Source: Sulfurivirga caldicuralii (lineage in GTDB: Bacteria; Pseudomonadota; Gammaproteobacteria; Thiomicrospirales; Thiomicrospiraceae). Taken from it: a DNA stretch of 5,707 bases. Location: the NCBI GenBank assembly GCA_015661715.1, contig DQVN01000089.1, positions 1-5,707 on the forward strand, written 5' to 3'. Of this stretch, positions 1 to 5,707 are shown piece by piece (the first letter of the stretch is position 1; the number at the start of each line of letters is the position of its first letter). The position numbers were made by a program, and so were the translations under genes. Under the pieces are notes generated by a model, which was not told the DNA's origin, ran no database searches, and was given only the letters and a program-made list of their open reading frames with translations.

Positions 1-1
1 C

Positions 2-634
2 TTGGCTTCGCCGACAAATTTTGACGCCACCTACGTGGTCCGCGCCTTTGGAGCGGATATCGGTGAGAGCCGCTATCGGCTGCACTGCAGCACCCGTGGC
101 GACTGTGAGCTATCAAGCCAAACCCGGCCGATCGGTCTGGCCCGACTGTTTACCAATGAACGCCTGCAAGAGCATTCCCGGTTTTCTCTAAAGCCAGCAC
201 CCCAGTGGCGCTACTATGAAAAGAAAAAATATGCCGGCGACAAATTGGTGCGTACAGTCACCCTCATACGGCAGGCAGCGCATATCCTCTATGTACAGGG
301 CCCACGCCGCTTCCCTCTCCATGTCAATGTTTTCGATGCCCTCAGCCTGCCTTTTGTCCTCCACCGATGGGCGACCCCGCCCGATGCCCTCTACCTACAG
401 GATAACAACTGGCAGGATCAGCTCACCGCCATCCGCTGGCATGCGCCGACGCAGCTGGCGGGACGGGATGCCCGTCACTACAGGCTGGAAGGCCAATATG
501 TGAAGGTGGATATCTGGCTGGATGAAGACGCAAAGCACATTCCCCTCAAGGTTCAAGTCTATAATCGTGACACAGACAAAACCATCACCCTAACCCTGAA
601 ACAGGAGGCGCAAACCGACCATGCGCTTGAGTGA
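2..634 (+). CDS. DUF3108-like protein, 5'-truncated
   Basis: The reading frame is open from the left edge, so the true start, and probably a signal peptide, lies outside; the TTG at position 2 should not be taken as the start. About 210 residues are visible. The pattern resembles DUF3108 proteins, which are predicted envelope or periplasmic proteins of unknown function: an opening [19 protein letters not shown] strand pair, then [17 protein letters not shown], a WRYYEKKK segment, [12 protein letters not shown] in the middle, and a closing [19 protein letters not shown] followed by a polar TLTLKQ strand. The alternating hydrophobic pattern suggests a mostly beta-strand fold. No catalytic motif, membrane helix or metal site is visible in this part. 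The gene overlaps dcd by 14 nt and the two are probably co-transcribed. The family call rests on remembered pattern, not on a search; the coding status is solid and the function is unknown. Confidence 0.72.
   Translation: MASPTNFDATYVVRAFGADIGESRYRLHCSTRGDCELSSQTRPIGLARLFTNERLQEHSRFSLKPAPQWRYYEKKKYAGDKLVRTVTLIRQAAHILYVQGPRRFPLHVNVFDALSLPFVLHRWATPPDALYLQDNNWQDQLTAIRWHAPTQLAGRDARHYRLEGQYVKVDIWLDEDAKHIPLKVQVYNRDTDKTITLTLKQEAQTDHALE
603..608 (+). promoter_or_regulatory. Shine-Dalgarno of dcd, inside the upstream gene
   Basis: A perfect AGGAGG lies 12 nt before the dcd ATG and sits within the last codons of the DUF3108-like gene. The spacing is slightly long, but nothing closer is better. It supports the ATG at 621 as the dcd start and suggests that ribosomes finishing the upstream gene help initiate dcd. 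Confidence 0.6.
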
Positions 635-1223
635 CCGGGACATCAAACGCTATCTGGCCGCGGGCAAGATTCAGATCACCCCGCCCCCAGGCGCTGAAAA
701 AATCAAAGGGGTCAGCGTCGATCTACGACTGGACAATCGCTTTCGGGTTTTCAACGATCATAAAGCGCCCTTTATCGATTTGGGCAGTGCGCGGGAAAAG
801 CTGCAGCAGCAACTGGACGCCATCATGAGCCAGGAGATCGTCATTGATGCGGGTGATTCCTTCTTTCTGCACCCGGGCGAGCTGGCGCTGGCCTCCACGC
901 TGGAAGTGATCACCCTGCCTGAAGATCTGGTCGGTTGGCTGGATGGCCGATCCTCCCTGGCCCGCTTGGGTCTGATGGTGCATGTCACCGCCCATCGAAT
1001 CGATCCAGGCTGGCATGGTCAGATTGTGCTGGAGATTTTCAACAGTGGCAAACTACCCCTGGCGCTGCGCCCCGGAATGGATATCTGCGCCATCAATTTT
1101 GAAACCCTCTCCAGCCCGGCAGAGCATCCCTATAATCAGCGCAAAGATGCCAAATACCGTAATCAGAGCGGCCCTGTCTCCAGCCGCATTGACGCTGAGC
1201 GGCAAGAGGACAGCCCGCCTTGA
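621..1223 (+). CDS. dcd: dCTP deaminase
   Basis: Cytosolic homotrimeric enzyme that deaminates dCTP to dUTP; dUTPase then makes dUMP for thymidylate synthesis. The 200 residues follow E. coli Dcd (193 aa, from memory) almost without gaps, starting MRLSDRDI against MRLCDRDI, which fixes the ATG start. The signature block [20 protein letters not shown] (residues 102-121) carries the nucleotide-binding Arg110, Ser111, Ser112 and Arg115. [28 protein letters not shown] follows (125-152), with the proposed catalytic Glu at 138, the same number as in E. coli. The C-terminal [20 protein letters not shown] closes over the substrate in this family. The last seven or so residues (ERQEDSPP) extend beyond the E. 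coli end. It is the monofunctional type by length and context; a bifunctional dCTP deaminase/dUTPase is less likely given the close E. coli match. The gene ends in tandem in-frame stops TGA-TAA. No own promoter is visible; it probably depends on the upstream gene's transcript. Confidence 0.98.
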   Translation: MRLSDRDIKRYLAAGKIQITPPPGAEKIKGVSVDLRLDNRFRVFNDHKAPFIDLGSAREKLQQQLDAIMSQEIVIDAGDSFFLHPGELALASTLEVITLPEDLVGWLDGRSSLARLGLMVHVTAHRIDPGWHGQIVLEIFNSGKLPLALRPGMDICAINFETLSSPAEHPYNQRKDAKYRNQSGPVSSRIDAERQEDSPP

Positions 1224-1258
1224 TAAAAAACCACAACAATCCATCTCTCCCATCCCCT
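1224..1258. other. Short convergent spacer between dcd and mrp
   Basis: Thirty-five nt separate the two converging stop codons. The spacer has a run of six A (1225-1230) and is otherwise pyrimidine-rich on the + strand. The A run would be a U-run for mrp transcripts, but no stable hairpin precedes it on that strand, so I do not call an intrinsic terminator for either gene. Confidence 0.5.
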
Positions 1259-2374
1259 CTACTTGACCACAATCTCCGGAAATAGCTGGCTGTACTCTTT
1301 TTTCTTCATGGCCAATTGGGCGCCGATTTTTAACGCCGCCTCATGGTAGCGCTGTGCCACCGGGCTATTGGGCTCAGCTACGACTGTTGGCTCACCGCGA
1401 TCACTCTCCTCACAAATACGCTTATCCAACGGCAGCTTGGCCAGCAACTCAACCCCTTTCTCCTGAGCCAGCTTTTCACCGCCCCCTTCACCAAAGATGG
1501 CTTCCTCACAGCCGCAACAACTGCAGATATGGCTGCTCATGTTCTCAATCAATCCCAATACGGGAATTTTCACCTTGTCGAACATGGCCAGCGCTTTGCG
1601 CGCATCCACCAAAGCCACCTGCTGCGGCGTGGTCACGACGACCGCACCGGTAACAGGGATCTGTTGCGCCAAGGTTAGTTGCACATCTCCGGTGCCCGGG
1701 GGCAGATCAATGATCAGGTAATCCAGCTCACCCCAATCCGTCTCATTAAGCAGTTGCACCAGCGTCTGGGTTACCAGCGGCCCGCGCCAGATCATCGGCG
1801 TGTCCTCTTCGATCAGGAAACCGATGGACATGGCTTTCAAGCCATGGGCGACCAGCGGCTGCATCTGTTTACCATCGTGGCTTTGCGGACGCTCATGGAT
1901 GCCCAGCATCGTGGGAATACTGGGGCCATAGATATCCGCATCAAGCATGCCCACCTGAGCGCCTTCCTGCACCAATGCCAGCGCCAGATTCACCGCGGTG
2001 GTCGATTTACCCACCCCGCCTTTACCGGAGCCAACGGCGATGATGTTTTTCACCGATTTCAGCGGCTTGACCCCCGTCTGCACCTGGCGGGTTTCGATGT
2101 GCGTCCGCCATTGCACCGACACCGCATCAAACACCCCTTGCAACTGTGACTGTAAGGCCTGCTCCAGCTGTGGCCACAGGCTTTGGCAGGGAAAAGGCAG
2201 AGCCAGTTCTAAGTGCAAGACGCCCTTTTTCACTTGAGCATCCTGCAAAGCGTTCAACGCCACCAAGGACTTGTCCACATAAGGCACCTGAACCGCCGCC
2301 AATGCCGCCTCCAGCGTCTGTTGCGCCGCCTCGTCCAGTCCCCTGTTGAACAACTTTTTGAAAAATTCCATCAT
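1259..2374 (-). CDS. apbC: Iron-sulfur cluster carrier protein Mrp/ApbC
   Basis: Cytosolic P-loop ATPase of the Mrp/NBP35 family that binds a 4Fe-4S cluster, probably at a dimer interface, and passes it to apo-proteins. The 371 residues match E. coli Mrp (about 370). An N-terminal MIP18/DUF59-like domain spans about residues 10-95. The ATPase domain starts at VKNIIAVGSGKGGVGKST, with a deviant Walker A at 115-125 (signature Lys118, catalytic-loop Lys123; nt 2000-2032). MLDADIYGPSIPTMLG (143-158) and DYLIIDLPPGTGDVQLTL (218-235) are the switch regions. The cluster-binding CxxC is Cys284/Cys287, inside an unusually Cys-rich HICSCCGC (nt 1508-1525). Two adjacent ATG codons compete for the start: AAGGAG at 2379-2384 is 4 nt from the first and 7 nt from the second, so the true start may be 2371 (370 aa). 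The gene diverges from metG and converges on dcd. The name mrp is equally used; it is unrelated to the Mrp Na+/H+ antiporter. Confidence 0.97.
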   Translation of the reverse strand: MMEFFKKLFNRGLDEAAQQTLEAALAAVQVPYVDKSLVALNALQDAQVKKGVLHLELALPFPCQSLWPQLEQALQSQLQGVFDAVSVQWRTHIETRQVQTGVKPLKSVKNIIAVGSGKGGVGKSTTAVNLALALVQEGAQVGMLDADIYGPSIPTMLGIHERPQSHDGKQMQPLVAHGLKAMSIGFLIEEDTPMIWRGPLVTQTLVQLLNETDWGELDYLIIDLPPGTGDVQLTLAQQIPVTGAVVVTTPQQVALVDARKALAMFDKVKIPVLGLIENMSSHICSCCGCEEAIFGEGGGEKLAQEKGVELLAKLPLDKRICEESDRGEPTVVAEPNSPVAQRYHEAALKIGAQLAMKKKEYSQLFPEIVVK

Positions 2375-2389
2375 CCTGCTCCTTATAAT
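2358..2389 (+). promoter_or_regulatory. Candidate sigma70 promoter for metG
   Basis: A perfect -10 hexamer TATAAT lies at 2384-2389 on the + strand, with a TTGAAA -35-like hexamer at 2358-2363, inside the first codons of mrp. The 20-nt spacer is longer than the usual 17, and no TGn extension precedes the -10, so strength is uncertain. Transcription would begin near 2396, giving a metG leader of about 28 nt. This is a motif match only. The surrounding spacer is the only AT-rich non-coding stretch near metG, which adds some support. Confidence 0.4.
2379..2384 (-). promoter_or_regulatory. Shine-Dalgarno of mrp/apbC
   Basis: AAGGAG on the - strand lies just upstream of the tandem ATG-ATG. Spacing is 4 nt to the first ATG (2374) and 7 nt to the second (2371); the second is nearer the optimum. 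The element abuts and shares a base with the TATAAT proposed for metG on the opposite strand. Confidence 0.7.
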
Positions 2390-2423
2390 ATGTTGCTTAT
2401 TTTACCGGGACTGAAACAGCACC

Positions 2424-4460
2424 ATGAGCCAGAAAACACGCAAGATTCTTGTCACATCTGCCCTGCCTTACGCCAATGGCCCCATTCATTTAGGTCACCT
2501 GGTGGAATACATTCAAACGGATATCTGGGTGCGCTTTCAAAAGCTGCAAGGGCACGAATGCTACTATGTGTGCGCAGACGACGCCCATGGCACCCCCATC
2601 ATGTTGCGCGCCCAAAACGAGGGCATCACACCGGAAGCGCTGATCGCGCGTGTTCACCAGGAACACACGGCGGATTTTGCCGACTTTCATATCGGTTTCG
2701 ACAACTACTACACCACCCATTCGCCGGAAAACCGCCAGCTGGCGCAGGAAATTTTCCTGAAGCTGAAAGATGCAGGCTTTGTGTTCAAAAAAACCATCCG
2801 CCAATTGTACGACCCCGAGCAGAACATGTTCCTGCCGGATCGTTTTATCAAGGGCACCTGCCCCAAATGTAAGGCGCCGGATCAGTATGGCGACAACTGC
2901 GAAGCCTGCGGCGCCACCTACTCGCCCACCGAGCTGATCGATCCCTATTCAGCCATCTCTGGCGCCCAACCGGTGGAAAAGGAAACCGAGCACTATTTCT
3001 TTGACCTGCCCAAATTTACCGACTTCCTGCAAAAATGGACCCAGGCTGGCCACCTGCAGCCGGAGGTGGCCAATAAATTGCAGGAGTGGTTTGCCGCCGG
3101 CCTACAACCCTGGGACATCACCCGGGATGCGCCTTACTTTGGTTTTCCCATTCCCGGCACGCAAGATAAGTATTTCTATGTATGGATGGATGCACCCATC
3201 GGCTATATGGCCAGCTTTAAGAACCTGTGCGCCAAGCTGGGCCTGGACTTTGACCAGTGGTGGCGGGCAGATTCGCAAGCCGAGCTGATCCACTTTATCG
3301 GTAAGGACATCATCTACTTCCACGCCCTGTTCTGGCCAGCCATGCTGCATGGGGCGGGCTTGCGCACGCCTACCCGTATCAATGCCCATGGCTTTCTGAC
3401 CGTCGATGGCCAGAAGATGTCCAAGTCCCGCGGTACATTTATTATGGCGCGCACTTATCTTGACCACCTGGATCCGGAGTATTTGCGCTACTACTTTGCC
3501 GCCAAGCTGACTGGACGGGTGGACGATATCGACTTGAATCTTGAGGACTTCGCCCAACGGGTGAATGCCGACCTGGTCAACAAGGTGGTCAATCTGGCCA
3601 GCCGCAATGCCGGTTTCATTAAAAAGCGCTTCGGCGGCAAGCTGGCCGAACAATGGTCTGAAGAAGGACACGCCTTGTATCAAGACTTTGTCGCGGCGCG
3701 CGCGCCCATTGCCGAGAAGTTTGAAAACCGGGATTTCAATGGCGCCATGCGCCAGATCATGGCCCTGGCTGACCGCGCCAATGAATATGTGGATGCCAAA
3801 GCACCTTGGGTTCTGGCCAAGGAGAAGGACCAGGAAGCGCAACTACATGAAGTGGTCTCGGTCAGTATCAACCTATTCCGCGTGTTGATGACCTATCTGG
3901 CACCGGTGGTGCCCGCCATGGCAGAAAAAACAGCCACCTTCCTCAATATCAACAACTGGCGTTGGTCAGAGATTGACACCCCCCTGATGGCGCACACCAT
4001 CAATCCATTCAAACCCCTCATGACCCGTGTCGAGATGGATAAGGTCAACCGCATGATCGAGGCCTCCAAACAACATCTGCAGCCAAAGCAGCGCACAGCG
4101 TCCAAACAGACGGATACCGGCGAATGGGAGCCTTTAGCGCCCGAAATCACCATAGACGACTTTGCCAAGGTGGATTTGCGCGTGGCCAGAATTATTCGGG
4201 CGGAAGCAGTTCCCGAGGCCAAAAAACTGCTCAAGCTGACGCTGGATCTGGGTTTTGAGACGCGAACCGTCTTTGCCGGGATCAAATCCGCCTATTCACC
4301 GGAACAATTGGAAGGCAAGCTGGTGGTGATGGTCGCCAACCTGAAACCACGCAAAATGCGCTTTGGCATCTCAGAAGGCATGGTCCTGGCTGGACAAGAC
4401 GGCACGCTCAGCCTGATTCAACCTGAGCGCGACCTCAAGCCAGGCAGCAAGGTCAGTTAG
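2424..4460 (+). CDS. metG: Methionyl-tRNA synthetase
   Basis: Cytosolic class Ia aminoacyl-tRNA synthetase that charges initiator and elongator tRNA-Met with methionine using ATP. At 678 residues it matches the long dimeric E. coli form (677). The start [19 protein letters not shown] aligns with E. coli MTQVAKKILVTCALPYANG. The HIGH motif is HLGH at 22-25. The zinc knuckle has one Cys quartet, Cys146/149 and Cys159/162 (CPKC-X9-CEAC). The methionine pocket motif [12 protein letters not shown] is at 250-261, with Trp254 equivalent to E. coli Trp253, and KMSKS is at 331-335 (nt 3414-3428). An alpha-helical anticodon-binding domain covers roughly 385-545. After a Lys/Gln-rich linker (about 548-570) comes the C-terminal Trbp111/EMAP-type tRNA-binding and dimerisation domain (about 574-678: [29 protein letters not shown]). 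No clear Shine-Dalgarno precedes the ATG; GGGA at 2407-2410 is weak and 13 nt away. The 3' end converges on glmS 12 nt away. All catalytic residues are intact. Confidence 0.99.
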   Translation: MSQKTRKILVTSALPYANGPIHLGHLVEYIQTDIWVRFQKLQGHECYYVCADDAHGTPIMLRAQNEGITPEALIARVHQEHTADFADFHIGFDNYYTTHSPENRQLAQEIFLKLKDAGFVFKKTIRQLYDPEQNMFLPDRFIKGTCPKCKAPDQYGDNCEACGATYSPTELIDPYSAISGAQPVEKETEHYFFDLPKFTDFLQKWTQAGHLQPEVANKLQEWFAAGLQPWDITRDAPYFGFPIPGTQDKYFYVWMDAPIGYMASFKNLCAKLGLDFDQWWRADSQAELIHFIGKDIIYFHALFWPAMLHGAGLRTPTRINAHGFLTVDGQKMSKSRGTFIMARTYLDHLDPEYLRYYFAAKLTGRVDDIDLNLEDFAQRVNADLVNKVVNLASRNAGFIKKRFGGKLAEQWSEEGHALYQDFVAARAPIAEKFENRDFNGAMRQIMALADRANEYVDAKAPWVLAKEKDQEAQLHEVVSVSINLFRVLMTYLAPVVPAMAEKTATFLNINNWRWSEIDTPLMAHTINPFKPLMTRVEMDKVNRMIEASKQHLQPKQRTASKQTDTGEWEPLAPEITIDDFAKVDLRVARIIRAEAVPEAKKLLKLTLDLGFETRTVFAGIKSAYSPEQLEGKLVVMVANLKPRKMRFGISEGMVLAGQDGTLSLIQPERDLKPGSKVS

Positions 4461-4472
4461 CCTCGCTCGCGC
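4461..4472. other. 12-nt convergent gap between metG and glmS stops
   Basis: The two stop codons are separated by only 12 GC-rich nt. There is no room for an intrinsic terminator here. The best nearby inverted repeat, GACCT/AGGTC at 4431-4435 and 4450-4454 in the metG end, is five bp with a 14-nt loop and no U-run. Termination of either gene must occur within the other's coding region or by another mechanism. Confidence 0.5.
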
Positions 4473-4508
4473 TTACTCCACCGTCACGCTTTTGGCCAAA
4501 TTGCGCGG
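4473..4508 (-). other. attTn7 recognition region (TnsD-binding end of glmS), unoccupied
   Basis: In many bacteria Tn7 is targeted by TnsD, which binds the last roughly 36 bp of glmS and directs insertion about 25 bp past the stop codon. Here this stretch encodes PRNLAKSVTVE-stop, the same peptide as in E. coli, and aligned to the E. coli DNA from memory it agrees at about three quarters of positions, with differences mainly at wobble sites and in one Ser codon. The predicted insertion point would be near 4448. No Tn7 end, tns gene or 5-bp duplication is visible, so the site is empty. Confidence 0.55.
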
Positions 4509-5707
4509 TTGATCAATGTCCGTGCCCCTGGCCAAAGCCACATAGTAGGCCATAAGCTGCAGCGGAATATTCAATACGATGGGGGCGGTAATCCGCCCCA
4601 CCTGCCGGGTAACCTTGACCACCTCCATCTGGCCATCGGAGTAAACGGCAGCATTCTCCTCTTCAAACACGATCATCCGTCCACCTCGGGCCGCCACCTC
4701 CTGCAGGTTGGACTTGAGCTTTTCCAACAGTTCGTCATTGGGCGCCACCGCGATCACCGGCATGTTTTCATCCACCAGCGCCAAAGGCCCATGCTTCAGC
4801 TCACCGGCCGGATAGGCCTCGGCATGAATATAGCTGATCTCCTTCAGTTTCAACGCGCCTTCCATGGCGATGGGATAGTGGGTGCCGCGCCCGAGGAAAA
4901 GCATATGTTCTTTACCCACCAGTTTTTGCGCGATCTGCGCAATGGTCTGTTCATGGTGAAACACCCCACGAATCAACCCCGGCAGACGGTGTAAGCCCGC
5001 TACGATGCGCTGTTCACGCGCCGCGCTCAAACGGGCTTGAACGCGGCCGATACGCACCAGCAACAGGGCCAATACGACCAGTTGGGTGGTGAACGCCTTG
5101 GTGGAGGCCACGCCAATTTCAGGGCCGGCATGGGTAAGGCAAATAAAATCACTCTCCCGCGTCAAGCTGGATTCCGGCACATTACAGATCGTCAGAGTGG
5201 GCACTTGCAGTTGACAGGCTTCGCGACGCTGCTGAACTAAACGCAACGCCGCCAAAGTATCCGCCGTCTCGCCAGATTGGCTCAGCGTGATAAATAGCGT
5301 TTGTGCCTCCAGTACAGGATTACGATAGCGATACTCGCTGGCCACTTCTACCTGGCAGGGCAGACCGAGAATATCTTCAAACCAGTAGCGCGCCACCAAC
5401 CCTGCGTGATAGCTGGTGCCACAGGCAACAATCTGAATACGCTTGACGGACGCAAAAGCCTGCTCACTGCCATGACCAAAAATACCCGGCAACACCCGCG
5501 CCCAGGATACCCGGCCTTCCAATGTATCCATGACCGCCTGAGGCTGCTCGTGAATTTCTTTATGCATATAGTGGCGATGCGCCCCCAACGCCACCGCCGC
5601 CGTGGACAAGAATGAGGTGACAACCGGCCGCTCAACCGGCACCCCTTCCTCATTCCAAATCTGCACCGCCTCGCGGGTCAACAGCGCCACATCTCCTTCC
5701 TGAAGAA
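4473..5707 (-). CDS. glmS: Glucosamine-6-phosphate synthase (isomerizing), isomerase part, 5'-truncated
   Basis: GlmS makes glucosamine-6-phosphate from fructose-6-phosphate and glutamine, the first step to UDP-GlcNAc for peptidoglycan and LPS. The frame is open through the right edge: upstream of the GTG at 5690 it continues as LQEGD, matching the family's LEEGD, so that GTG is an internal Val codon and the N-terminal glutaminase domain with its catalytic Cys lies outside. About 410 of some 610 residues are present. Counting from the GTG codon, the linker has RHYMHKEIHEQP (39-50), the first SIS domain carries ACGTSYHAG (89-97) and LSQSGETADT (136-145), and EIGVASTKAFTTQ is at 191-203. The second SIS domain carries LFLGRG, KLKEISYIHAEAYPAGELKHGPLAL and DQPRNLAKSVTVE. 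Glu284, His300 and Lys400 correspond to the E. coli isomerase residues Glu488, His504 and Lys603. No defect is visible. Regulation (glmZ-type or otherwise) acts at the 5' end, which is not seen. Confidence 0.98.
   Translation of the reverse strand, partial: LQEGDVALLTREAVQIWNEEGVPVERPVVTSFLSTAAVALGAHRHYMHKEIHEQPQAVMDTLEGRVSWARVLPGIFGHGSEQAFASVKRIQIVACGTSYHAGLVARYWFEDILGLPCQVEVASEYRYRNPVLEAQTLFITLSQSGETADTLAALRLVQQRREACQLQVPTLTICNVPESSLTRESDFICLTHAGPEIGVASTKAFTTQLVVLALLLVRIGRVQARLSAAREQRIVAGLHRLPGLIRGVFHHEQTIAQIAQKLVGKEHMLFLGRGTHYPIAMEGALKLKEISYIHAEAYPAGELKHGPLALVDENMPVIAVAPNDELLEKLKSNLQEVAARGGRMIVFEEENAAVYSDGQMEVVKVTRQVGRITAPIVLNIPLQLMAYYVALARGTDIDQPRNLAKSVTVE

Noticed and set aside
1225..1230. 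A6 run as a terminator U-tract for mrp
   Set aside because: No GC-rich hairpin precedes it on the - strand; the preceding 30 nt have little self-complementarity.
1679..2149. Open frame (156 codons) on the + strand opposite mrp
   Set aside because: It is antisense to the conserved P-loop region of mrp. Its His/Arg/Gln-rich translation is typical of a shadow frame.
2399..2404. TAAAAT on the - strand as the mrp -10 element
   Set aside because: No acceptable -35 lies 15-18 nt upstream and there is no extended -10. It is too weak to list as a promoter.
3695..3706. Perfect 12-bp palindrome GGCGCGCGCGCC
   Set aside because: It lies in metG and encodes part of an Ala/Arg/Pro run. It is alternating GC with no partner copies in the window, so it is most simply codon composition.
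3102..3842. Long open frame (246 codons) on the - strand within metG
   Set aside because: It lies entirely antisense to highly conserved metG codons. Its translation shows no recognisable motif, and no ribosome-binding site stands out. Such frames are common opposite GC-rich genes.
4509..4994. Open frame (161 codons) on the + strand opposite glmS
   Set aside because: It is antisense to the second SIS domain of glmS. Composition is again His/Gln-rich with no family pattern.
5688..5690. GTG as the start codon of glmS
   Set aside because: The frame continues upstream to the window edge with LQEGD, matching the conserved GlmS sequence. The GTG is an internal Val codon of a gene cut by the edge.

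Overview
The window holds five protein-coding genes and almost no non-coding DNA. All but one are easily recognised housekeeping genes. The proteins read as Gammaproteobacterial: Dcd, Mrp/ApbC, MetG and GlmS all align closely, and nearly gap-free over long stretches, with my memory of the E. coli proteins, and the DNA is moderately GC-rich. I recall dcd, mrp/apbC and metG lying close together in Pseudomonas and relatives, so a non-enteric gammaproteobacterium is likely. I cannot name a genus.

Layout from left to right. (1) A + strand gene, cut by the left edge, for a DUF3108-like protein (2-634). (2) dcd, dCTP deaminase, on the + strand (621-1223), overlapping gene 1 by 14 nt with its Shine-Dalgarno inside gene 1. 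(3) After a 35-nt convergent gap, mrp/apbC, an Fe-S cluster carrier P-loop ATPase, on the - strand (1259-2374). (4) A 49-nt divergent spacer, which contains a perfect TATAAT, then metG, methionyl-tRNA synthetase, on the + strand (2424-4460). (5) After only 12 nt, the 3' two thirds of glmS on the - strand (4473 to the right edge), convergent with metG.

The genes do not form one pathway. Dcd supplies dUMP precursor for dTTP synthesis, Mrp delivers Fe-S clusters, MetG charges tRNA-Met, and GlmS makes glucosamine-6-phosphate for peptidoglycan and LPS. Their clustering looks like conserved neighbourhood rather than shared function, apart from the probable DUF3108-dcd co-transcription.

I found no undescribed system, mobile element, CRISPR array or RNA gene. 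The points worth a second look are small: the glmS end carries a recognisable Tn7 target (attTn7) whose predicted insertion point falls inside the last codons of metG; Mrp has a cysteine-rich CSCCGC in place of the usual CxxCGH; and the metG -10 element overlaps the mrp ribosome-binding site in a very tight divergent spacer.
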